Source: CAYRIH01 sp964424375
GTDB lineage: Bacteria; Patescibacteriota; Kazan-3B-28; UBA10110
NCBI GenBank assembly: GCA_964424375.1
Contig: CAYRIH010000001.1
Location: 1-64,000 of the forward strand
Direction of reading: 5' to 3'
Length of the DNA: 64,000 nucleotides
How positions within the stretch are numbered: position 1 is the first letter of the stretch; each line of letters opens with the position of its first letter. The position numbers were made by a program, and so were the translations under genes. The notes under the pieces are model-generated. The model did no database searches, was not told where the DNA came from, and worked only from the letters and a program-made list of their open reading frames with translations. Shown piece after piece: positions 1 through 8,906 of the stretch.

Positions 1-263
1 GTTAAAGCTACTATATCTATGCCATATGCCAATCCAGATATTATAGTTAAATTTTTGGCTAGACTTCTAGTAAAATAAGCTGCAGTTTGAATGCCATAAT
101 CAGTCGGTTTGCGTGTACCAACTATAGCCAAGGCTAAGGAATCTAAAACATGAGGATTACCCATCACAAAAATTTGATCTGGGGCATCGGGTATTTGAAC
201 TAGCGCCTTAGGATATAAACTATCACCTTTATTAATAGTAATAATCTCAAAAATATCTGCCAT
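1..263 (-). CDS. dprA: DNA processing protein DprA, N-terminal part
   Basis: The frame opens with ATG at 263 and runs off the left edge, so about 87 codons are visible. The translation has LYPKAL, then AIVGTRKPTDYG and ISGLAYGIDIVAL, the order and spacing of the DprA/Smf Rossmann-like core (AIVGxR...SGxAxGID). In this family the protein binds incoming single-stranded DNA and loads RecA during natural transformation, in the cytoplasm. The gene is divergent from the membrane protein at 321. The C-terminal part is outside the window. Confidence 0.9.
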   Translation of the reverse strand, partial: MADIFEIITINKGDSLYPKALVQIPDAPDQIFVMGNPHVLDSLALAIVGTRKPTDYGIQTAAYFTRSLAKNLTIISGLAYGIDIVAL

Positions 264-320
264 TATCTAAATAAAACCATTAATATCCTGTATAATAATT
301 ATGAAATAAATTTTTTGGGG

Positions 321-845
321 GTGAATAAAAAAACTATAACATTATTTAGTATACCAACTCTTCTAATTGTCTTGGCATTAGCGGCAGTAGTTTTATTAGT
401 TGGCAACTATATTAAAAATTTTAATAGTGGGATAAATCTCAATCCTCAAGTTTTAGAAATCAATACATCTATTATTAATGATACGACTAATGATGAAGTA
501 TGGCTGGCTTTAACTGCAGATGAATTTCAGAAAGCTACTAAACAAAATGTAACTGCTGATATGTTCACAGATCACATTGTATTAGGTATTGCCAGTACTC
601 CCCAACCAAACACTGGATATGGTATAACCCTGGACAATGTTCGACTCAGAGGTACTCAAGTTAATATCAACTATCATATATACCAGCCTGAAAAAGATAT
701 ATCCTATGCAGAAGTTATTACTTATCCCCAATTATGTTTCAGAATTGCTAAAGAAAATTTACCTATAGGCACGCCACTAGAATTTAGATTTGCTAATCTT
801 ACAAGTAAAACTCACCAAATTATTCAACAAACTCTCACTCTATGA
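321..845 (+). CDS. membrane-anchored hypothetical protein
   Basis: 174 residues from GTG at 321, which directly follows a GGGGG run that may act as ribosome binding site; a TTG at 315 is the alternative. One hydrophobic segment near residues 8-30 (FSIPTLLIVLALAAVVLLVG) is followed by a soluble domain of about 140 residues that probably lies outside the membrane. No catalytic motif or family is recognised. The stop overlaps the ATG of the AI-2E family gene at 842 (ATGA), so the two are probably co-translated. A TATAAT at 290-295 may be its promoter -10 box. Confidence 0.75.
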   Translation: MNKKTITLFSIPTLLIVLALAAVVLLVGNYIKNFNSGINLNPQVLEINTSIINDTTNDEVWLALTADEFQKATKQNVTADMFTDHIVLGIASTPQPNTGYGITLDNVRLRGTQVNINYHIYQPEKDISYAEVITYPQLCFRIAKENLPIGTPLEFRFANLTSKTHQIIQQTLTL

Positions 846-1952
846 AAAAAAGAGAATTAATAGAGATATCTACTTCTTCAGTTATTAAAGTAATTATTGT
901 CTTGCTGACACTATGGTTTTTAGGTTATGGTAAAGGGTTCTGGTNNNNNNNNNNTTTGCGTGTTAGTGATTATTTAGTGTTTATATTGTCCTAACGATTT
1001 GGTGGGTATAGTTGTTGTCTAGGTTATAGTTGTCGACGCTCTATCTCTGACTGTAGATAAATGGAGCAAGCACGGTATGCATTGTACAATTTCTATAATT
1101 CTTATATATTTATTTGTTCTAGGATTATTAGGAGGCATTGTATATTTTATACTGCCACCGATGATCGCCCAAATAAGACAATTGGCAGATAGTTTACCAA
1201 ATTATTTTACTACTTTTAGTAATTTCATAGTCAGTCTGCAAGATGTGAGCCACAATGGATTCCTCAATGCTTCCCAAGCTAGCCTTAATTCTCTGTCTAA
1301 CTTCTTGGGCAGTTTTGTGAACAATATCTTTAATACCACTATGGGCTTTTTCAATGGAGCGGCCGCTTTCTTGATGATTTTTATTCTTACTCTTTATTTC
1401 CTCTTGGATCAAAATGGAATTAAAAAATTCTTTCTTTCCCTTTTGCCAATTAAACAAAAAGCTCGAATCGTCATTATTACTAATAAAATTGGCTATAAAC
1501 TGGGAGGCTGGCTCCGGGGACAAATAGTTTTAGCTATAGCTGTGGGTATAGTGGTTTATATAGGATTGGTATTACTTAAAATGCCTTATGCTTTAACACT
1601 GGCCATACTAGCTGGGGTTTTAGAAATTATCCCAATTATTGGTCCAATTATAGCTGCTATTCCAGCCATCCTGGTAGCCTTTACTATTTCTCCCACCATG
1701 GCTCTGGTTATTACTGTTTTCTATATCCTCGTCCAGGAATTAGAAAATAAACTGCTGGTGCCTAAAATAATGCAGCAGGCAGTTGGACTCAACCCAGTAA
1801 CAATTATCATTATTATTCTGATAGGCGCTAAACTAATGGGAATTATCGGAATTTTACTGGCGGTACCAGTAGCCGCTGTTATTTATGTGATTATTGAAGA
1901 ATGGCCTATTTTATCAGAGCCTACTACCACTAAAAAAACAACTAAAAAATAA
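842..1952 (+). CDS. AI-2E family transporter (PerM/YdiK type), broken by a gap
   Basis: Starts at ATG 842 (MKKRELIEISTSSVIK), enters the gap at 945-954 and resumes in another frame, where ALSLTVDKWSKHGMHCTISI is readable upstream of the first ATG at 1077. The 3' part has the family's long hydrophobic helices and the signatures YFLLDQNG, LEIIPIIGPIIAAIPAILVA and QELENKLLVPKIMQQAVGLNP. Family members are polytopic inner-membrane proteins of uncertain substrate. Bases 955-1025 contain stops in every frame although the protein pattern is still faintly visible, so the sequence next to the gap is probably of poor quality rather than the gene being dead. Confidence 0.85.
945..954. other. scaffold gap (10 N)
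   Basis: Ten Ns. The flanking transporter sequence changes frame across it, so the true gap length is unknown and 10 is probably a placeholder. Confidence 0.99.
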
Positions 1953-1963
1953 TTAACACCTTT

Positions 1964-1995
1964 TAAACAGCTTATCCAATAAGCCGTTTATTTTT
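1964..1995 (+). terminator. intrinsic terminator after the AI-2E family gene
   Basis: Stem TAAACAGCTTAT / ATAAGCCGTTTA with one mismatch and loop CCA, followed by TTTTT at 1991-1995. Lies between convergent genes (1952 and 2007). Confidence 0.7.
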
Positions 1996-2006
1996 CATAT
2001 GATTAA

Positions 2007-3998
2007 TTACAGATTTTGTTTTAAATAATCTATTTCGTCTCGCAGTTCGACAGCTTTTTCAAACTCTAAATTTTGGGTAGCCAAATCCATTTGATTTTCT
2101 AAGTCTTGGATTAAAAGTTCTAGCTCTTCTTCATTAGCTGACTTCTTAAACTTTCCAAGCTTAGTTTTATACTGCCTAACTTTTTGCTTATCATCTTTTT
2201 CTTGTCCAATTTTTATAGTACTAACCTTTTTAATGATAGATTGTGGAGTAATTTTATGTTGTTTGTTATAACTAATTTGTTTCGCTCTGCGCCGAGTAGA
2301 TTCTGACATTGCCTCTTTCATAGCAGTCGTAATTCTATCTGCATACATCAATACTTTTCCTTCTAAGTGCCTGGAAGCTCTGCCAAAAGTTTGAATTAAA
2401 GCAGTCTTGGAACGCAAAAACCCTTCTTTATCAGCACCTAAAATAGCTACCAGGGAAACTTCCGGCAAATCCAGGCCTTCACGCAAAAGATTGATACCCA
2501 CTATCACATCATATTCACCTAATCGCAGACTTTTTAATATCTCAATCCGTTCTAAGGTCTTCACATCCGATTGCAGATATTGCACTTTAATCCCATTCTC
2601 TGCCAAGAAATCTGTTAAATCTTATGCCATTTTTTTAGTTAAAGTGGTAATTAAAACTCTTTGGGATTTTTTAACTCTTTTATTAATTTCATTTATCAAA
2701 TCATCTATTTGACCTTGGGTTGATCTAACTTCAATCTCTGGATCTAATAATCCCGTAGGACGAACTAGCTGTTCCACTATCTGATCACTAATTTCTAATT
2801 CGTAATCACTAGGAGTAGCTGACACATATATAACTCTGTGAATATGTTTTTTAAATTCATCAAAAGTCAAAGGGCGATTATCTAAAGCACTAGGCAGTCT
2901 AAAGCCATGCTCAATTAAAGTTTTTTTTCTAGATTTATCACCCAAATACATTGCTCCTATTTGCGGGACAGTCATATGAGATTCATCAATAAACATCAAA
3001 AAATCCTTGGGGAAATAATTTAATAATGTAGCTGGTCCTGTTCCTGCTCCACGATTGCTTAAATATCTAGAATAATTTTCTATGCCCGATACATAACCGA
3101 CCTCCTTAAGCATTTCTATATCATAATTAGTTCGTCGTTCTATTCTCTGGGCTTCGACTAATTTATCAGCTTTCTCTAATTTTTTTACTCTTTGGGTTAA
3201 TTCTTTTTTAATTTCTTTAATAGCTGAATTTACACGTTCAGTTTGAGCAATAAAATGTTTAGCAGGATAAATTTCTACCTGATTAATTGCTGCTAAAATT
3301 TCACCAGTTAAATAATCTACTGATCTAATTTTTTCTACTTTATCTCCAAAAAAATCAATCCGCAGGGCTACATCACTATAGGTAGGAAAAATCTCCACCA
3401 TATCTCCTCTAACTCTAAAAGTCCCACGCGAAAAATCAATATCATTTCTTTTATAATGAATATCAATTAACTTCTTTAACAACTGTGATCGGTTAAATGT
3501 CCTACCTTTTTCTATTATCACAGCTACACTTTGATAATCTTCCGGCGACCCAAGGCCATATATACAAGAAACGGAAGCTACGATTAAAACATCTTTCCTG
3601 GTTAAAAGTGCTTGAGTAGCTGCATGACGTAATTTACTTATCTCTTCATTGATAGCAGCATCTTTGGCAATATATGTATCGGTTTGAGGAATATAAGCTT
3701 CAGGCTGATAATAATCATAATCAGATACAAAATAATGCACTACATTATTTGGAAATAAATCTCTAAACTCCGCTGCCAATTGAGCGGCCAAAGTTTTATT
3801 ATGGGCAATAACTAAAGTTGGCTTATTTATTTTCTCGACAATTTTAGCCATCGTAAAAGTCTTTCCAGAACCTGTCACACCCAATAAAGTTTGGTGTTTA
3901 TTGCCAGATTTTAACCCTTTGACTAATTTCTTGATAGCTCCTGGTTGATCCCCTGCCGCCTTAAATTTACTAACTAATTGGAATGGTTTTGGCGCCAT
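2007..3998 (-). CDS. uvrB: excinuclease ABC subunit B, interrupted by an in-frame TAA
   Basis: UvrB, the damage-verifying helicase of nucleotide excision repair. Seen: Walker A GVTGSGKTFTMA, the beta-hairpin region YDYYQPEAYIPQTDTYIAKD, DESHMT, helicase C-terminal motifs (GINLLREGLDLPEVSLVAILGADKEGFLRS, then GRASRH), and a C-terminal UVR motif (EFEKAVELRDEIDYLK). Total length would be 663 codons, normal for UvrB. A TAA at 2622-2624 splits it into 458 and about 205 residues with no frame change; homologues have KKMAEDL where this reads KKMA-stop-DL, so one G-to-T change of GAA explains it. This is either a sequencing or population variant or a true nonsense mutation. The 5' end overlaps trmD by 25 bases. 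Confidence 0.9.
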
Positions 3999-4621
3999 TT
4001 TTCTATTTCCTTATGATTTCCAGAAAGCAATACTTTGGGAACCTTCAATCCTTCAAATTCTTCTGGACGAGTATATTGTGGATATTCTAAATAAAACTTA
4101 GAACTATAACTTTCATCCGATAAAGATGATTCTTTGCCAATTACTGAAGGCAATAACCTAACAATCGCTTCTGTCATAGTTAAAGCCGCTACCTCTCCGC
4201 CCATCAATACAAATTCACCTAAGCTCAATTTTATATCAACATATTTTTCTACTCTAGCATCTACTCCTTCATACCGGCCACACACAAAAACAATATGCTT
4301 ATATTTAGAAAGTTTGCCAGCCATTTTCTGATCAAACATTTTCTTGCTAGGTCCCAATAAAACAACTAAAGTATTTTTAGGTTTTTTCTTCCCCACGGCT
4401 TTTTTAATAGCTAAAACCAAAGGTTCTATTTTCATAATTAGACCTGCCAATCCCCCACCATAAGCCGCATCATCAACTGTTTTATGCTTATCCTTAGTAA
4501 AATCCCGAGGATTGATTACATTAACAACAACCTTTCTAGTGCGTTTAGCTTTATTTAATAAACCTTCTTTAAAAAAGTCTTTAATTAAGTCCGGAAAAAT
4601 TGTAATAAAAGTTATCTTCAT
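3974..4621 (-). CDS. trmD: tRNA (guanine-N1)-methyltransferase TrmD
   Basis: 215 residues from ATG 4621. Methylates G37 of tRNAs with SAM, a SPOUT-fold enzyme. Seen: MKITFITIFPDLI at the N-terminus, DDAAYGGGLAGLIMKIEPL, VFVCGRYEGVDARV and SLGEFVLMGGEVAALTM, all family signatures. An upstream ATG at 4645 is in frame but adds eight residues unlike the family, and the MKITF start matches the duplicated copy at 11734. The start codon lies at the edge of a long inverted repeat (4621-4740) that could hide it in the mRNA. The gene ends inside the start of uvrB, suggesting coupling. Confidence 0.95.
   Translation of the reverse strand: MKITFITIFPDLIKDFFKEGLLNKAKRTRKVVVNVINPRDFTKDKHKTVDDAAYGGGLAGLIMKIEPLVLAIKKAVGKKKPKNTLVVLLGPSKKMFDQKMAGKLSKYKHIVFVCGRYEGVDARVEKYVDIKLSLGEFVLMGGEVAALTMTEAIVRLLPSVIGKESSLSDESYSSKFYLEYPQYTRPEEFEGLKVPKVLLSGNHKEIEKWRQNHSN
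4581..4612. repeat. direct repeat copy 1 (inside trmD 5' end)
   Basis: 32 bases identical to 11694-11725. Similarity continues at a lower level on both sides. This copy is inside the functional trmD; the other is a 22-codon remnant. Confidence 0.9.
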
Positions 4622-4740
4622 CCCGTTAGAGATAGGAAGCGCCAACGCTTCCGTATTATTAATATAGTGTACTTATTAGTCATTATATCTTGTTTAATAG
4701 TAGTTTATATATCGTATTAATTAGATTATCTCTAACGGGA
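4621..4740 (-). promoter_or_regulatory. trmD leader with long inverted repeat
   Basis: TCCCGTTAGAGATA at 4621-4634 is the exact reverse complement of TATCTCTAACGGGA at 4727-4740. Next to the first arm is a second hairpin, GGAAGCG-CCAA-CGCTTCC (4635-4652). In the mRNA the proximal arm includes the A of the trmD start codon and the bases just upstream, so pairing would block initiation. Regulation by this structure is an inference. Confidence 0.55.
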
Positions 4741-4800
4741 TAAATCTTCTTAATTATATCTTACCTTTCAACATAAATCCTTATCCAGAACAATTCATTA

Positions 4801-4830
4801 TAAAAATATCCCTCTAATCGAGGGATATTA
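4801..4830 (-). terminator. intrinsic terminator after the EamA transporter
   Basis: Stem ATATCCCTC / GAGGGATAT (4806-4828) with loop TAATC, followed on the minus strand by TTTT. Confidence 0.85.
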
Positions 4831-4838
4831 TAAATTGA

Positions 4839-5762
4839 TTATTTGCGGTGATTTACATTGATAAACAGACCAACAGTGATTAAAATTATGCTTATACCGT
4901 AGTAGGGATTTAGACTGTCAGTGCCCACTATGATAGAGAAAATAAACTGGGCAATTAAGATAAAACACAGCCCGCTTAACCAAACCCCCTGCTCTTTGTC
5001 TGATTTATCTGCAAGCTGGTTACCATAGGTATATACCAAAAAGCCTAACGCATTACCTAAAACCCCAATAATTGCTGCAAATAATATGGATTTGGGACTT
5101 GGAATATAAAAATGACCGTATATACTCACCCAAATTGTCGCATAAATCGCAGTAACTATAGAGATTCCAAGAGTAATCAGCCAGGGGCTATACTTCTGCC
5201 ATTCACTCGTAATACTTATGTAGACACCTTGAGACATCCCAGCGAACAAACCCATACAAATAACGGGTATTATTAATGTAATACTGCTATCATTCCCCAA
5301 ATATACACCCACACCTACCCCGATTATTGCCAAACAGATACCTATATAATACCTAGAAGCAATTTTTTTCTTAAAAATAATGTATCGGGAAAGCAAAGCA
5401 AATATTGGAAAAGAATAAGCAAGTATTGTGGTAAACGCTGGACCCTTTTCATATATCGCACCAAAAAATGCAAGAGAATACAAAAATGGCCAAAAGAAAC
5501 CCAAGGCTGAGACTTTAAGATAATCCTTTATACCAAGAGGATTACGATCTGTGTCTTGAATTAAACTAACCCACTGCTTATTAACTAATATAATAAGCAA
5601 TAGGCTAAAAACTGCAATCCAATTAACCCAAAGTGTTAATAGATCTCCAGGTATGCCAGATAATTTAGCACAACCCGGTACTATCCCCCACAATACCCAA
5701 ATCAAAAAGAGGGGTAATAAAACGGACGGCTTATCGCCGTCCTGATTCTTTAATCTTAGCAT
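4839..5762 (-). CDS. EamA/DMT-family transporter
   Basis: 307 residues with about ten hydrophobic helices, the length and layout of the drug/metabolite transporter superfamily, which often exports amino acids or related metabolites across the inner membrane. Substrate is not readable. AAGGAGTTG precedes the ATG at 5762. It follows tyrS by 30 bases on the same strand and is closed by a terminator at 4801-4830, so it is probably co-transcribed with tyrS. A tyrosine-related substrate is only a guess from this context. Part of the block that seems to have been inserted beside trmD. Confidence 0.88.
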   Translation of the reverse strand: MLRLKNQDGDKPSVLLPLFLIWVLWGIVPGCAKLSGIPGDLLTLWVNWIAVFSLLLIILVNKQWVSLIQDTDRNPLGIKDYLKVSALGFFWPFLYSLAFFGAIYEKGPAFTTILAYSFPIFALLSRYIIFKKKIASRYYIGICLAIIGVGVGVYLGNDSSITLIIPVICMGLFAGMSQGVYISITSEWQKYSPWLITLGISIVTAIYATIWVSIYGHFYIPSPKSILFAAIIGVLGNALGFLVYTYGNQLADKSDKEQGVWLSGLCFILIAQFIFSIIVGTDSLNPYYGISIILITVGLFINVNHRK

Positions 5763-5792
5763 TCAAATCAACTCCTTGATGTCGAAATACCA

Positions 5793-7025
5793 TCAGCCTT
5801 CTGAGATGTTCACTTGTAGAAAAAGCTTCTTGCCCGCCTTAATACGACACGACTCTGTAATTGGAGTTTTAGGACCAGAGATTTTCTCGCCCCCTATCTG
5901 AATAGCTCCACCTTTACATCGTCTTCGTATTTCACTTTTTGTGTTGGGCTTAATAATATTCGCACCAACAAGAACTTCATCAAGCAAAGTACCCTTAGGT
6001 ACTGTAACAATAGGGATTGATTCCGTATCTCCCTTACCCTCTCTAAAAAGTCGCCCTGCATCCCGCTGGGCTTTGTCTGCTTCATCCTTACCGTGAAGTG
6101 CAACAGTCATCTCATATGCTAATCTTTCCTGGAGCTCTCGGGGGCTGAGATCGTCATGAAGTTTGCTAATCTCATCAAACGGCAGATCAGTAAACATCTT
6201 GAACATTTTAAAAACCAACTCGTCAGGAGTTCCTACGATCTCTTGAAATAACCTGAAGGGCGATGTTTTCTTGGGATCTAACCAAAGAGGACCCTCTTCA
6301 GTTTTACCCATTTTCTGTCCCTGGCTTGTCTCAAGAAGGGGTTGAACGATGGTAAAAGCCGGTTTTTTACGCAACCGTTTGATAAGCTTTACACCTTCAA
6401 GAATGTTAGACCACTGATCCTTGCCGCCTACCTGAAGACAACAATTATACTTATCAAAAAGATAGAGAAAATCCCAGGCTTGAAGAATGGGATAGAGGAA
6501 TTCAAGAAGAGAAAGGTTTTCTTCTGCTTCGAGTCTCTTAGCAAAAGTTGTTCGCTTAACCATCTCATTAACCGAGAAGTGTCTCGCGATCTCAACCATA
6601 AAATCTTCTAGAAGAGAAAACTTAGACAGCCAGTCATAGTTGTTAACCATCAAGGCTGCGTTTTCCCCACTGAATTTCAACAAACCCAATTTTTCCATCT
6701 GCGCCCTAATCTGTTGAGCATTTGATCTTACCTCTTCAGGTGTAAGACGCTTCCGAGCTGTAGTCTTGCCTGTTGGATCTCCAACAAGACCAGTAGCACC
6801 ACCAAGCAAAAAAATCACTTTATGACCATGTTGTTGGAGAATGCGCAGGGCTCGAACAATAATCAAACTGCCGATATGTAAACTATCAGCAGAAGGATCA
6901 AACCCTGCATAAACTGTTACAGGCGGATGAGCGAGAAGCTTCTTAACTCCGTCCTCACCATTGGTCTCTTCGATGAAACCACGCTCTCTTAGTGCATTAA
7001 ATGCGTCTTTTCCTAGTTTATCCAT
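5793..7025 (-). CDS. tyrS: tyrosyl-tRNA synthetase
   Basis: 410 residues, class I synthetase charging tRNA-Tyr. Seen: YAGFDPSADSLHIGSL (HIGH motif as HIGS), QVGGKDQWSNI (tyrosine pocket), GQKMGKTE (KMSKS variant KMGKT), and a C-terminal S4-like RNA-binding region (NTKSEIRRRCKGGAIQIGGEKI). CGGAGG lies upstream of ATG 7025, and a consensus promoter is at 7093-7121. Base composition is visibly richer in GC than neighbouring uvrB. It lies in one cluster with tRNA-Tyr (10312) and a Tyr-codon leader (8726), which suggests a tyrosine-linked regulon. Confidence 0.97.
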   Translation of the reverse strand: MDKLGKDAFNALRERGFIEETNGEDGVKKLLAHPPVTVYAGFDPSADSLHIGSLIIVRALRILQQHGHKVIFLLGGATGLVGDPTGKTTARKRLTPEEVRSNAQQIRAQMEKLGLLKFSGENAALMVNNYDWLSKFSLLEDFMVEIARHFSVNEMVKRTTFAKRLEAEENLSLLEFLYPILQAWDFLYLFDKYNCCLQVGGKDQWSNILEGVKLIKRLRKKPAFTIVQPLLETSQGQKMGKTEEGPLWLDPKKTSPFRLFQEIVGTPDELVFKMFKMFTDLPFDEISKLHDDLSPRELQERLAYEMTVALHGKDEADKAQRDAGRLFREGKGDTESIPIVTVPKGTLLDEVLVGANIIKPNTKSEIRRRCKGGAIQIGGEKISGPKTPITESCRIKAGKKLFLQVNISEG

Positions 7026-7066
7026 CTTGGTTTATAACCTCCGTGTTTTTTATGTTAAGGTACTTA

Positions 7067-7121
7067 TATCCTTTTGTAAAGGATAACATAGCAGTATATA
7101 TTTTTTAAAAAATACTGTCAA
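7067..7121 (-). promoter_or_regulatory. tyrS promoter and leader hairpin
   Basis: TTGACA (7116-7121), 17-base spacer, TATACT (7093-7098) on the minus strand. The leader holds a perfect hairpin TATCCTTT-TGT-AAAGGATA (7067-7085). No T-box consensus was found. Confidence 0.8.
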
Positions 7122-7130
7122 GAAAACTTT

Positions 7131-7165
7131 AAAAAATAAAAAAAGGCTGGTTTTATAAACCAGCC
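7131..7165 (-). terminator. intrinsic terminator after the glutamate-cysteine-ligase-like gene
   Basis: Perfect stem GGCTGGTTT / AAACCAGCC (7145-7165), loop of three, followed on the minus strand by a T-rich tail. Confidence 0.92.
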
Positions 7166-7183
7166 ATGAAAAAATTACAACTT

Positions 7184-8638
7184 TTAAAATTGAAGTAAGC
7201 CTAATTCACTGTGTGCTAAAATAATTGCCTCTTGAAGATTATCTGCAGTTTTGCTCAGATGAGAATCAACACAAGCATGAAATTTCTGGGAAGGAGAAAT
7301 TTCTAAATTGTGACTCAAAATTGAAGTAAGTAGTTCGATAAACTCTTTATCTTCAGTTTTATGCCCCACAATTGTGTGCAAACCATGTATTGCACGTTCT
7401 AACTCTACTTCTAAAACTGTCCTTGCAGATTCACTCACTATCTCACCACCATAATTCCTATACCATAATTGTCCGTTTATACCTTCTAACATTGCTACTT
7501 CTTTGTTTTGATGTACTTTAGACATTGGTATTAAATCTTCCCGATAAATTGTAGAGAAGTGTAACCTGCCGACATAAAACATCAAACATGCAATATCTTC
7601 CATTAAACTAGACTGTGTAGAGAGGGGCCGAAATTCAACAAGTAATTGCATTGGTTTATGATTAAGTTGAAACTTAATCCTGGCATCACGCCAATTCAAA
7701 CCAACAGCTTTACTAAGAAATTCCTGAACCTTTAAAATATCTTCAAGGTTCTCATCGAGATTAGTATCCAAAATAAATGGATAAGCTCTTAAATCCCGAA
7801 AGTAGCTTTCCATATCTTGATGATAATCTTTAGGAAGGCCAACGCGAGTCATTTTACCAACTTCAATCTCTGTCTCGGTTCTTGTATCGTGATTGAGTTC
7901 CCAGATAACAAAACGTATGTCAGAAAATCCGGTATCAACTCCACCAAGATAGCGAGCATTCGAGGAGATAGCTACTGCGTAAGGACTGATCATAAAAGAT
8001 CTGTTCAAAACATCAATAGCTTCTTCAAAGCTATAAACATCAATGGTTGTCTGGACAGCATTACAAAGACCGATAATAGCAGCGTCTGAAATATCAACTT
8101 TACTATTTCTGCCAAACTGAAGTAATCCATTTTGATCAGCTCTTTTCCTGTTGTGATTGTGAAAATCAGGAACCGTAATAAACTTCTCATTGCTTTCGGT
8201 CCTCTGATAATCTTGGGGGATAATCAATGGATGACTACCCATTCTTAATACCCCATAATCATTAGGTATTAATGAAATCAAAATCTCTTCAAGTGCACCC
8301 ATGTGATCAACAAGCACCTTGATTCCGTCTTTCGAAATATTGATCGGTAAGGTTACAATTTCAATCTGACTCCCCCCTAACTCTTCTTTAAAATGATTGA
8401 ACTTGTAACCAACTTTACGAGCATGAATATTAAGCTCTTTCACTAAGCGATCTCGAACCCTATAATCCAGCGCTTCCAGATTTTGCTGGGTTAGAAAAAG
8501 CTCGGTTTCAACACCAACAATCATACCCTCATCAGGTCTGGTGAAATTATCTGCTTGAAGATATTTCTCGATAATAATTTTAAAATATTCAAGCAACTTT
8601 TTCTCTCTTTGTTCTGAATTCGCAGGCATCAGAAGCAT
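7184..8638 (-). CDS. glutamate-cysteine-ligase-like carboxylate-amine ligase
   Basis: 484 residues. GVETELFL near residue 42 matches the family's ExExx metal/ATP region, followed by EELGGSQIEIVTLPINIS and LRMGSHPLIIPQDYQRT, typical of GCS2/carboxylate-amine ligases that join an amino acid amine to a glutamate gamma-carboxylate with ATP. Gamma-glutamylcysteine synthesis is one possible role; another amino acid could be the acceptor. AAAGGAG precedes the start. The gene is single, with its own promoter (8829-8857), a Tyr-rich leader peptide and an attenuator-like terminator before the start codon, and a terminator after it. Exact substrate not determinable from the sequence. Confidence 0.8.
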   Translation of the reverse strand: MLLMPANSEQREKKLLEYFKIIIEKYLQADNFTRPDEGMIVGVETELFLTQQNLEALDYRVRDRLVKELNIHARKVGYKFNHFKEELGGSQIEIVTLPINISKDGIKVLVDHMGALEEILISLIPNDYGVLRMGSHPLIIPQDYQRTESNEKFITVPDFHNHNRKRADQNGLLQFGRNSKVDISDAAIIGLCNAVQTTIDVYSFEEAIDVLNRSFMISPYAVAISSNARYLGGVDTGFSDIRFVIWELNHDTRTETEIEVGKMTRVGLPKDYHQDMESYFRDLRAYPFILDTNLDENLEDILKVQEFLSKAVGLNWRDARIKFQLNHKPMQLLVEFRPLSTQSSLMEDIACLMFYVGRLHFSTIYREDLIPMSKVHQNKEVAMLEGINGQLWYRNYGGEIVSESARTVLEVELERAIHGLHTIVGHKTEDKEFIELLTSILSHNLEISPSQKFHACVDSHLSKTADNLQEAIILAHSELGLLQF

Positions 8639-8668
8639 CTCCTTTTCTATTTGATATTGTTAAAAAAC

Positions 8669-8697
8669 AAAAAAACTGCCTTCATCAGAAGCCAGTT
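8669..8697 (-). terminator. attenuator-like terminator in the leader of the ligase gene
   Basis: AACTGGCTTC-TGAT-GAAGGCAGTT in the RNA (8674-8697, one G-G mismatch) followed by seven Ts. It lies between the leader peptide and the start codon at 8638. TCAGAAG inside the leader peptide reading frame can pair with CTTCTGA in this stem, giving a possible antiterminator. Confidence 0.75.
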
Positions 8698-8725
8698 GTA
8701 GAAGTCGAAATAATTTATTTATTAA

Positions 8726-8812
8726 TTAAGTACTTCGGCACCTCGAAACTAACTTCTGACATCCAGAAATATAATAGCAATAATAGTAATAATTAAAATT
8801 AGTTTTAGCCAT
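8726..8812 (-). CDS. 28-residue Tyr-rich leader peptide
   Basis: ATG at 8812, TAA at 8726-8728. The peptide begins MAKTNFNYYYYCYYISGC: six tyrosine codons and one cysteine codon lie within eight positions, a pattern typical of transcription-attenuation leader peptides, where ribosome stalling at scarce charged tRNA chooses between RNA structures. It starts about 17 bases after a consensus promoter -10 box and is followed by a terminator hairpin before the ligase gene. A tRNA-Tyr and tyrS lie on either side of this gene, so a response to charged tRNA-Tyr (and perhaps Cys) is the natural reading. No strong Shine-Dalgarno is seen. Peptide function is inferred, not shown. Confidence 0.7.
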   Translation of the reverse strand: MAKTNFNYYYYCYYISGCQKLVSRCRST

Positions 8813-8828
8813 AAAAATCTTATATCTA

Positions 8829-8857
8829 ATACTATAAATTCTAAATTTTGTTGTCAA
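8829..8857 (-). promoter_or_regulatory. promoter of the Tyr leader and ligase gene
   Basis: TTGACA (8852-8857), 17-base spacer, TAGTAT (8829-8834). It starts immediately after the terminator of the upstream gene. Confidence 0.85.
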
Positions 8858-8862
8858 GTTTT

Positions 8863-8888
8863 AAAAAGCCCCTTTTTAAAAAGAGGCT
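8863..8888 (-). terminator. intrinsic terminator after the alanine-dehydrogenase-like gene
   Basis: RNA stem AGCCTCTTTTT / AAAAAGGGGCT (8867-8888, one G-U pair) followed by TTTT on the minus strand. Confidence 0.75.
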
Positions 8889-8906
8889 AAATATAGTCGA
8901 ACAAAA

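Noticed and set aside
2007..3998. stop-codon reassignment in uvrB
   Set aside because: The internal stop is TAA, which ends many intact genes here; the known code change in some Patescibacteria concerns TGA.
7026..7140. T-box riboswitch before tyrS
   Set aside because: No T-box consensus and no specifier loop were found; only a short perfect hairpin is present.
8005..8190. 61-codon frame opposite in phase to the ligase gene
   Set aside because: Entirely inside a well-supported gene on the same strand in another frame; a shadow.
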